Origin: Schleiferiaceae bacterium
GTDB taxonomy: Bacteria > Bacteroidota > Bacteroidia > Flavobacteriales > Schleiferiaceae
Assembly (NCBI GenBank): GCA_022424815.1
Contig: JAKMGS010000058.1
Coordinates: 1 to 11,128, forward strand
Length of the DNA stretch: 11,128 bases
Direction: 5' to 3'
How positions within the stretch are numbered: the stretch's first letter is position 1; each line of letters starts with the position of its first letter. The notes below the pieces were generated by a model. That model was not told where the DNA came from. It made no database searches and saw only the letters and a list, made by a program, of their open reading frames with translations. Below, piece after piece: positions 1 to 5,257 of this stretch. The position numbers were made by a program, and so were the translations under genes.

Positions 1-444
1 TTCGGCCAATTCCCAGTGCGGCTGTCCATGCTCACCTAACGAAGGGATTTCGCCCTCACGGCTCACTTCTTCGTTGTCTTTTTCGTCCTTACCGGCTTTC
101 ACGCTTTCGTGTGGAACGTTCGGCAAGGTCAACAACAGCTCGTGCTCGCTATCTGCGACCGCCTGAACTTGCTCGTTCAGTTCCTTGATGGCTTCTTTCA
201 ATCCAGCAGTCTGGGCCTTTAATGCATTGGCTTCGTCGCCGCGTCCGCTTTTGTAGAGAATGCCTATTTCCTTCGCTAATTCATTGCTCTGGTGTTGCTT
301 ATCCTCTAAATCGTGACGGATAGAACGACGTTTTGCGTCCAATTCTATGAGCGTATTCACGGTTTCTGTGGCATCAATACCGCGCTTTTTCAAGCCTTCG
401 ATGATGGCTTCTGGCGCCTTTCTGATTCGCTGAATTTCCAGCAT
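1..444 (-). CDS. serS: Seryl-tRNA synthetase, N-terminal part (cut by window edge)
   Basis: Class II aminoacyl-tRNA synthetase that charges tRNA-Ser with serine in the cytoplasm. The 148 codons here read from ATG (442-444) to the left edge with no stop, so the rest of the gene lies outside the window. The protein opens with MLEIQRIRKAPEAI, as SerRS usually does. Residues about 30-105 are rich in Lys, Glu and Gln and match the antiparallel coiled-coil arm that grips the long variable arm of tRNA-Ser. The family signature LPNVPHESV follows at about residues 107-115. The catalytic domain with class II motifs 1-3 is not in view. It starts 11 bases after the nfu stop codon, with no terminator between, so it is probably the last visible gene of an mrp-nfu-serS operon. 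Identification rests on several family-specific stretches in the right order. Confidence 0.95.
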   Translation of the reverse strand, partial: MLEIQRIRKAPEAIIEGLKKRGIDATETVNTLIELDAKRRSIRHDLEDKQHQSNELAKEIGILYKSGRGDEANALKAQTAGLKEAIKELNEQVQAVADSEHELLLTLPNVPHESVKAGKDEKDNEEVSREGEIPSLGEHGQPHWELAE

Positions 445-455
445 GCTGTTTACAT

Positions 456-689
456 TTATTCGTTGATTGAGACGACGTTCTCAATTTCCGGTACGTACTT
501 TTTGATGGTGGTTTCTATACCTCCTTTCAAGGTGAAATCGCTAACCTTACAACCGACGCAAGCCCCATGAAACTGGACCTTAACGGTAGTTCCCTCAACG
601 GCAACGACGCTCACATCTCCGCCGTCATTGGCTAGGAAGGGACGAACTTCGTCAAGGGCTTTTTCTATGCGTGGAATTAGATCGCTCAT
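456..689 (-). CDS. NifU C-terminal-domain (Nfu-type) Fe-S scaffold/carrier protein
   Basis: Small cytoplasmic protein that binds and passes on an Fe-S cluster. Its 77 residues are just one NifU C-terminal domain. The family pattern is plain: NDGGDVSVV at 21-29, then GACVGC (Cys44 and Cys47, the CxxC that holds a cluster shared between two subunits), then SDFTLKGGIE at 50-59. It has no A-type domain ahead of the Nfu domain, unlike E. coli NfuA, so it resembles the stand-alone Nfu proteins common in Bacteroidota. It starts 3 bases after the mrp stop and ends 11 bases before serS, so it should be co-transcribed and probably translationally coupled with mrp. Both neighbouring Fe-S proteins fit a joint role in cluster transfer to apoproteins. 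That joint role is inferred from adjacency and family knowledge. Confidence 0.93.
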   Translation of the reverse strand: MSDLIPRIEKALDEVRPFLANDGGDVSVVAVEGTTVKVQFHGACVGCKVSDFTLKGGIETTIKKYVPEIENVVSINE

Positions 690-692
690 AAC

Positions 693-1817
693 CTATTTTG
701 TTGAGCATCCTGCCATGGTCGTGATCCTCACAATCTCAGTAGGAGGAAGATTCTCATTGCGCTTTGCTACTTCTGCTACAATATTACGAGTGATTTCTTC
801 AAAAGCCAACGGGGTCGCTGTTCCTTCTTGCAGGGCAGCAGGACGGCCCACATCACCCGCCTCGCGGATACTTTGTACCAGCGGCAGTTCTCCTAAGAAT
901 GGAATGTCCAACTGCTTCGCCAAATTCTGCGCACCTTCCTTTCCAAAGAGGTAGTATTTGTTCTCCGGCAGCTCCGGTGGCGAGAAATAACTCATGTTTT
1001 CAATAAGCCCGAGCACCGGTACGCTGATTTGGTCCATCTTAAACATGGCTACTCCTTTGCGCGCATCTGCCAGGGCTACTTTTTGAGGGGTGCTTACGAT
1101 GACCGCCCCTGTCACCGGCACATTCTGCACCATGCTCAGGTGAATATCTCCCGTACCTGGAGGCAGGTCAATAAGTAGGAAGTCCAATTCTCCCCAGTGG
1201 GCATCATGGATTAATTGGGTCAAGGCCTTAGTTGCCATTGCCCCGCGCCAAACCACCGCTTGGTCCATTTGTGCGAAGAAACCGATGGACATGATTTTAA
1301 TGCCATACGCCTCAACAGGACCCATCTTATTCTTGCCATCCACGTGAACGCTCATCGGCTTGGCGTGCTGAACATCAAACATCAAAGGTGCTGAGGGCCC
1401 GTAGATATCGGCATCAATAAGCCCCACTTTGAAGCCCATTTTGTGCAAGGTGATGGCCAAGTTTGCCGTCACGGTGCTCTTGCCCACACCGCCCTTGCCT
1501 GAGGCTACGGCGATAATGTTCTGCACCCCTGGTATTGGTGCGCCCTTAATAGGATTAGCGGGGGTATCTTTCGCACGCTCGCTAACGCTCACATTCACCA
1601 CGATCTTGGCCTTCTCATTCACTCGATCGTGAATGGCCTTCATAATATCTACCTCTAATTTCTTTTTGCTCTGTAGGGTCGGGCTGATGCTTTCCACATC
1701 CACAATGACCTCGTCCCCGAAAATCTGAATGTTGCGTACCAGATCAGCCGCCACAATGTTGGCTTCTGTGCTGTTGCCTACATGGCTCAATGCTTCTTGG
1801 ATCTCAGCTTTTTTCAT
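693..1817 (-). CDS. mrp: Mrp/ApbC-family P-loop ATPase, Fe-S cluster carrier
   Basis: Cytoplasmic Mrp/NBP35-family ATPase, 374 residues, that carries Fe-S clusters to target enzymes. An N-terminal MIP18/DUF59 domain covers about residues 1-80. The P-loop GKGGVGKST lies at 108-115, a Walker A of the deviant, lysine-rich type, followed by LIDADIYGPS (133-142) and LIDLPPGTGD (215-224). I chose the ATG at 1815-1817. The frame stays open upstream to another ATG at 1893-1895, but that would overlap the divergent gene at 1877 and add 26 residues (MLPYFPSIKTYC...) with no family resemblance; MKKAEIQEAL is a normal Mrp start. A promoter -7 match sits 20-27 bases upstream. Oddity: the CxxC that many Mrp proteins have after ENMSYF is replaced by SPPELPENKYYLFG (279-292). 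As far as I recall this is usual in Bacteroidota. Confidence 0.95.
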   Translation of the reverse strand: MKKAEIQEALSHVGNSTEANIVAADLVRNIQIFGDEVIVDVESISPTLQSKKKLEVDIMKAIHDRVNEKAKIVVNVSVSERAKDTPANPIKGAPIPGVQNIIAVASGKGGVGKSTVTANLAITLHKMGFKVGLIDADIYGPSAPLMFDVQHAKPMSVHVDGKNKMGPVEAYGIKIMSIGFFAQMDQAVVWRGAMATKALTQLIHDAHWGELDFLLIDLPPGTGDIHLSMVQNVPVTGAVIVSTPQKVALADARKGVAMFKMDQISVPVLGLIENMSYFSPPELPENKYYLFGKEGAQNLAKQLDIPFLGELPLVQSIREAGDVGRPAALQEGTATPLAFEEITRNIVAEVAKRNENLPPTEIVRITTMAGCSTK

Positions 1818-1836
1818 AGGGAAAGAAATAGGGTTA

Positions 1837-1844
1837 CAAAAGTA
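1837..1844 (-). promoter_or_regulatory. Candidate -7 promoter element for mrp-nfu-serS
   Basis: On the minus strand this reads TACTTTTG, an exact match to the Bacteroidota primary-sigma -7 consensus TAnnTTTG, 20 bases upstream of the chosen mrp start. A TTG at 1861-1863 could be the -33 element, but the 16-base spacer is a little short. It sits in the 59-base gap between the divergent mrp and SDR genes. I see no equally good, properly spaced element for the SDR gene: TAGGTTTT at 1864-1871 is only 5 bases before its ATG. Confidence 0.5.
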
Positions 1845-1876
1845 ATAACCACTACCTTCACAATAGGTTTTAATCG

Positions 1877-2950
1877 ATGGAAAGTACGGCAGCAATATTC
1901 ATGACAGGGGCAACGGGCCAATTAGGTTCGTTCATCCTAGCCGATCTTTTGGGATTTACCGGTCGTCCAGTGCACCCAGGTCCCATTTATTGTGCCTCCC
2001 GCGCCTCGAGTAGTTTCGAGCAACTGGAGTTGACCGCCACCTTCCTTGGACTCGAATCCCACACCCTACATAAGCACCCACAGGCACATTGGATTTCCCT
2101 CGATCTACTCAATAACCACGAGGCCATCACTGCCTTGCCGGCTCAAGATCATCAGTGGGAAATTATCCACACGGCCGCGGTCATTGATGTAAACAAAGGC
2201 ACCTCTGGCGCCAACCCCAATGTTCGTTTGACACAGGAGGTATTGTTGCTCGCCGAAGCTTTGAACGCTCAACATTTTACCCACATTTCGAGCATCGCAG
2301 TCATGGGAAATGCTGCGACCCTCGACGAGGAAACCGTTCTAGAGGTAGCTGACTATCAACCCAACAAGAGCAAAGACTCCTTAGGTACTTATGCCAAGAG
2401 CAAGATTTTAAGTGAACTTGAGGTGTGGCGTGCCCATCAAGAAGGAATGAGCATCAGCATTATTCGCCCTGGGGTCATAATCGGCATGGGACCTATCTCT
2501 GCCTCGCCGCAGGAATTATGGTGGCGCTTGTGGCACAAAAAACTTCCCATCAGCACAGACGGCCGTACCGGAATAGTCGATGTTAGAGACGTAGCTGAAA
2601 TTGTAGGCCGAGCGCATCGCGAGCGCTTGCAAGGTCCTTTCGTGGCAGTGGGCTCCAACCCGGAATTCCACGACCTCCTGTGTGGGCTGCGCGATGCGCT
2701 CGGCCGTGATCAAAAATTGCGACCACTGAACCGCGACCCTTGGCTTCGTCGTATGCGGGCGCTGGATTCATTGAAGCATTTGCCTGTTGTAGGTAGGTTC
2801 TTTGGCGCTTCGATGCGCATAATGCTCTTTAGCCGCAATACCTACAACGGTCATAGCGGTGTAACCTTGCTGGAGAACGGGTATCGAGCTGCAGAGCAAA
2901 CCTTCCAAGAGATGGGGGTTGCCATGCGCGAGGCCTTCGAAAAGGCATAA
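1877..2950 (+). CDS. Extended SDR-family NAD(P)-dependent epimerase/dehydratase or reductase
   Basis: Cytoplasmic NAD(P)-binding oxidoreductase of the extended short-chain dehydrogenase type, 357 residues. The Rossmann nucleotide-binding motif TGATGQLG is at 10-17. HTAAVIDV is at 98-105, where members of the family have their NAD-proximal strand. Ser138-Ser139 (HISSIAVMG) and Tyr172-x-x-x-Lys176 (TYAKSK) form the expected Ser-Tyr-Lys active site. RPGVIIG (197-203) and VDVRDVAE (234-241) are further landmarks of the epimerase and 3-beta-HSD subgroups. The ATG at 1877 is preferred to the one at 1901, which would delete the first beta strand (AAIFM). It stands alone between divergent mrp and convergent rpmA, so context gives no substrate. 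It could act on a nucleotide sugar, a sterol-like or isoprenoid compound, or an acyl-thioester; the sequence does not decide. Confidence 0.85.
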   Translation: MESTAAIFMTGATGQLGSFILADLLGFTGRPVHPGPIYCASRASSSFEQLELTATFLGLESHTLHKHPQAHWISLDLLNNHEAITALPAQDHQWEIIHTAAVIDVNKGTSGANPNVRLTQEVLLLAEALNAQHFTHISSIAVMGNAATLDEETVLEVADYQPNKSKDSLGTYAKSKILSELEVWRAHQEGMSISIIRPGVIIGMGPISASPQELWWRLWHKKLPISTDGRTGIVDVRDVAEIVGRAHRERLQGPFVAVGSNPEFHDLLCGLRDALGRDQKLRPLNRDPWLRRMRALDSLKHLPVVGRFFGASMRIMLFSRNTYNGHSGVTLLENGYRAAEQTFQEMGVAMREAFEKA

Positions 2951-2978
2951 AAAAACCCGATTCTTTCGAACCGGGTTT
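2949..2978 (-). terminator. Hairpin terminator between rpmA and the SDR gene
   Basis: AAACCCG (2953-2959) pairs perfectly with CGGGTTT (2972-2978). After one mismatch, a further 3 base pairs close on a TTTC loop. Read on the minus strand, the stem is followed by a run of seven T, so it should stop rplU-rpmA transcripts well. On the plus strand only TTTCTTCG follows, so termination of the SDR transcript would be weaker. It starts at the SDR stop codon and lies 24 bases beyond the rpmA stop. Confidence 0.85.
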
Positions 2979-3001
2979 CTTCGTCTAAAACAAAATTCTC
3001 G

Positions 3002-3259
3002 TTATACGTTAGGTACAACGCTGACGTAAGACTTGTTGTCTTTTTTCTTGCGGAACTCAACTTTACCGTCAACCAGAGCGAACAATGTATGGTCTTTACC
3101 CACACCTACGTTCTCACCAGGATTGTGCTTAGTACCACGCTGACGTACGATGATGTTTCCTGCGATTACTTCTTGGCCACCAAAGATTTTGATACCCAAT
3201 CGTTTACTTGCTGATTCGCGTCCGTTTTTCGAACTACCGACACCTTTCTTGTGAGCCAT
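3002..3259 (-). CDS. rpmA: 50S ribosomal protein L27
   Basis: Component of the large ribosomal subunit whose N-terminal tail reaches towards the peptidyl-transferase centre. The 85-residue length is normal. It opens with MAHKKGVGSSKNGRESASKRLG, which is L27 throughout, and continues with GGQEVIAGNIIVRQRGTK (27-44), NPGENVGVGKDHTLFAL (46-62) and VEFRKKKDNKSYVSV. The N-terminus begins directly with the mature-type MAHKK sequence, with no cleavable extension of the kind found in Firmicutes. It starts 7 bases after the rplU stop, so rplU and rpmA form the classic L21-L27 operon. The hairpin at 2949-2978 ends the unit. Confidence 0.98.
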   Translation of the reverse strand: MAHKKGVGSSKNGRESASKRLGIKIFGGQEVIAGNIIVRQRGTKHNPGENVGVGKDHTLFALVDGKVEFRKKKDNKSYVSVVPNV

Positions 3260-3266
3260 AATCTAT

Positions 3267-3773
3267 TTATTTTTCTGCTTTTTTAGGAGCTGCTTTCTTG
3301 GTTGCTGGCTTCTTGGTCGCTGGCTTTTTTGTTGCTGGCTTTTTGGCTGCTGGCTTTTTGGCAGTAGTTGCCTTTTTCGCCGCAGGTTTTTTCGCCGCCG
3401 CCTTCTTCGGAGCTGCTTCCGCGTCTTCAGTTGCCTTAGCTGCAGCTTTCTTAGCTGGAGCCTTCGCAGTGATTTTGTTAATGGTAATAGAAGTGAACAT
3501 TTGACGGTGACCATTCATTTTCTGGTAACCTTTACGACGTTTCTTCTTGAACACAAGAACTTTATCGCCTTTCACTTCGCCATTGACAGTCGCCTCAACT
3601 AGGGCACCGTCTATAACCGGGGCGCCAACCTTCACATCACCTTTCTCTTCGATCAAAAGGACACGGTCAAATTTAACCTTTTTGCCTTCTGCAACGTTCA
3701 AGCGGTTTACGTACAAGCGTTGGTCTTTCTCAACTTTGTATTGAAGCCCTGCTATCTCTACAATTGCGTACAT
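3267..3773 (-). CDS. rplU: 50S ribosomal protein L21 with long Lys/Ala/Pro-rich C-terminal tail
   Basis: Large-subunit ribosomal protein, 168 residues. The first 102 or so form a normal L21: MYAIVEIAGLQYKVEKDQ at the start, VLLIEEKGDVKVGAPVI (38-54), VFKKKRRKGYQKMNGHRQ (74-91) and the final TSITINKI. The usual L21 is about 100-105 residues, so residues 103-168 are extra. The tail holds 23 Lys, 25 Ala and 8 Pro and includes repeated KKPAT units, giving a highly basic, probably disordered, histone-H1-like segment. I chose ATG at 3771-3773 because the family begins MYAIVE. The ATG at 3795-3797 would add 8 unrelated residues and would overlap the promoter. Lysine-rich L21 tails occur in other Bacteroidota, as far as I know; their role, perhaps rRNA or nascent-RNA contact, is a guess. 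Confidence 0.96.
   Translation of the reverse strand: MYAIVEIAGLQYKVEKDQRLYVNRLNVAEGKKVKFDRVLLIEEKGDVKVGAPVIDGALVEATVNGEVKGDKVLVFKKKRRKGYQKMNGHRQMFTSITINKITAKAPAKKAAAKATEDAEAAPKKAAAKKPAAKKATTAKKPAAKKPATKKPATKKPATKKAAPKKAEK
3301..3360 (-). repeat. Four tandem 15-base units encoding KKPA(T/A) repeats in the L21 tail
   Basis: On the plus strand the units read gttgctggcttcttg, gtcgctggctttttt, gttgctggctttttg and gctgctggctttttg, each five codons long in the rplU frame. They encode the repeated PATKK/PAAKK of the L21 tail. The units differ mostly by single bases, which fits expansion by slippage or unequal recombination followed by drift. More irregular Lys/Ala-coding repeats continue to about 3465. 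The repeats also keep other frames open here; those are not genes. Confidence 0.85.
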
Positions 3774-3794
3774 TATACTTGTTTTTAAGGGCTG

Positions 3795-3824
3795 CAAATA
3801 TAGAACAAACTTGTGATAAACAAA
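3795..3824 (-). promoter_or_regulatory. Promoter for rplU-rpmA (TTTG / TATATTTG)
   Basis: On the minus strand, TTTG (3821-3824) is followed by 18 bases and then TATATTTG (3795-3802). That is a near-ideal Bacteroidota sigma-A promoter (TTTG, about 19 bases, TAnnTTTG). The -7 element ends 21 bases before the rplU ATG, so the mRNA leader would be only a dozen or so bases. This leaves no room for a long leader or riboswitch from this promoter. Confidence 0.75.
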
Positions 3825-3865
3825 GTGTTAAAATAAATGAGTTTGAAAGAATATCCTTGCTGGGG

Positions 3866-3898
3866 TTGAGGGCGGCCATGAATTGGCCCTTATATTTG
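3866..3898 (+). promoter_or_regulatory. Candidate promoter for the M16 peptidase pair
   Basis: TATATTTG at 3891-3898 matches TAnnTTTG exactly and lies 21 bases before the ATG at 3920. A TTG at 3866-3868 is a possible -33 element with a 22-base spacer, longer than ideal. The spacer contains a perfect inverted repeat, GGCCA-TGAAT-TGGCC (3874-3888), ending two bases before the -7 element, where a repressor or activator could bind. The two promoters of this 146-base divergent region do not overlap. Confidence 0.6.
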
Positions 3899-3919
3899 AG
3901 CAACCTTAACAAATACTTC

Positions 3920-5248
3920 ATGAAAAAGATGGTATTGACCGGGTTGCTGCTATCGACACTAAGCGCTTGGTCTCAAAACAACATTGCCTTTGAAGAATAC
4001 GATTTGGACAATGGGTTGCACGTCATTCTACACGAAGACCACAGCACGCCTATTGCGGCCGTAACCGTACTCTATCACGTTGGCTCTAAAAACGAAAATC
4101 CAGAACGCACGGGTTTCGCCCACTTCTTCGAGCACCTGCTCTTTGAGGGAAGTGAAAATATCGGTCGAGGTGAATTTGATAGCTACGTGACCAATGCGGG
4201 CGGGGCATTGAATGCCAATACCTCACAAGACCGCACGTTCTATTTTGAATTATTGCCGTCGAACCAAATGGAATTAGGCCTTTGGTTAGAAAGCGAGCGC
4301 ATGTTGCATGCGAACATTCAAACCGTTGGGGTTGAAACCCAGCGAGAGGTAGTGAAAGAAGAGAAGCGTCAGCGCGTAGACAACCAACCTTATGGGTCTT
4401 GGTTGGAAAACATGATGAAGCGCTTGTATACGGAGCATCCTTACAATTGGGTACCCATAGGTTCTATGGATCATTTGAATGCGGCCCAATTAGACGAATT
4501 CATGGCCTTCTACAAGAAATTCTACATCCCGAACAATGCCACCTTGAGTATTGCCGGTGATATCGACGTTGAGAAGACCAAAGCACTGATTGAGGCTTAC
4601 TTCGGAGATATTCCTTCCGGCACTCCTGTAGCACAACCTACAGTAGTGGAGCCGCCACTAGGCGGGGAGAAATCGGCCACTATATATGATAATATCCAAT
4701 TACCTGCTGTAATGATGGGCTACCGCATGCCTCCACAAACCTCTGATGATGCTTATGCGCTTCAGATGGCATCAACAGTGCTGAGCGGTGGACCTTCCTC
4801 ACGTATGTACAAGCGTTTGGTCGATCAAGATCAAACGGCCCTTCAGGTATTTGCCTTCCCGTTCTCATTGGAGCAAGGCGGTGCCTTCATCACCTTCTCA
4901 TTGGCCAATGCCGGAAAAACCATCGACGACATGGTTCCTGCTTTGGAAGAGGAGATTGCCAACTTGCAGAATGAGCTCATCTTTGAGCGTGAATTCCAGA
5001 AGATCCAAAATCAAATGGAGAGCAGGTTCGTACAGAGCAACTCAACCATGGCCGGTATTGCCGAGAGCTTGGCTGATTACCATACCTATTATGGTGATGC
5101 CAACCTCATCAACACCGAGCTGGAGCGTTACCGCGCCGTAACTCGCGAGGACATCCAGCGCGTGGCACAGAAATATTTGGTCAAAGACAACCGCGTAGTA
5201 TTGCGCTATTTGCCAAAGAGTGAAGAACCAACAGCGGCAGCTGAATAA
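3920..5248 (+). CDS. M16 family zinc metallopeptidase, catalytic subunit, secreted
   Basis: Pitrilysin-type (M16) peptidase of 442 residues, about the size of one processing-peptidase subunit. The signal peptide (MKKMVLTGLLLSTLSAWSQ, residues 1-19) predicts export to the periplasm. The inverted zinc motif HxxEH is His68-Phe-Phe-Glu71-His72. Glu148 lies 76 residues after His72, the spacing of the third zinc ligand in mitochondrial processing peptidase beta subunits, so the site looks intact. The C-terminal M16 half has GGPSSRMYKRL (290-300), but the Arg and Tyr expected next are Val301 and Leu308, so the R/Y substrate-binding pair is absent. The ATG at 3920 is chosen because a signal peptide follows; the frame is open back to 3764, but that overlaps the rplU start. 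It is followed after 9 bases by a second M16 gene that has the complementary features. Substrates are likely peptides or misfolded envelope proteins, by inference. Confidence 0.93.
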   Translation: MKKMVLTGLLLSTLSAWSQNNIAFEEYDLDNGLHVILHEDHSTPIAAVTVLYHVGSKNENPERTGFAHFFEHLLFEGSENIGRGEFDSYVTNAGGALNANTSQDRTFYFELLPSNQMELGLWLESERMLHANIQTVGVETQREVVKEEKRQRVDNQPYGSWLENMMKRLYTEHPYNWVPIGSMDHLNAAQLDEFMAFYKKFYIPNNATLSIAGDIDVEKTKALIEAYFGDIPSGTPVAQPTVVEPPLGGEKSATIYDNIQLPAVMMGYRMPPQTSDDAYALQMASTVLSGGPSSRMYKRLVDQDQTALQVFAFPFSLEQGGAFITFSLANAGKTIDDMVPALEEEIANLQNELIFEREFQKIQNQMESRFVQSNSTMAGIAESLADYHTYYGDANLINTELERYRAVTREDIQRVAQKYLVKDNRVVLRYLPKSEEPTAAAE

Positions 5249-5257
5249 TCCCGAGCC

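Noticed and set aside
313..954. Plus-strand open frames at 313-570 and 628-954.
   Set aside because: They lie opposite serS, nfu and mrp, which have clear family matches. Their translations show no domain pattern.
3301..3465. Possible CRISPR-like or non-coding repeat array.
   Set aside because: The units are tandem 15-mers without spacers and keep the rplU frame throughout.
3263..3514. Open frames on both strands across the rplU tail (3263-3514 minus, 3298-3504 plus), rich in Lys/Arg/Leu or Ala/Phe.
   Set aside because: They arise from the 15-base repeats read in other frames. The rplU frame continues a real L21 domain and explains the sequence.
3764..3919. An upstream in-frame start (3764) for the first M16 gene.
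   Set aside because: It would add 52 residues ahead of a good signal peptide, overlap the rplU start and both promoters, and precede the likely transcription start.
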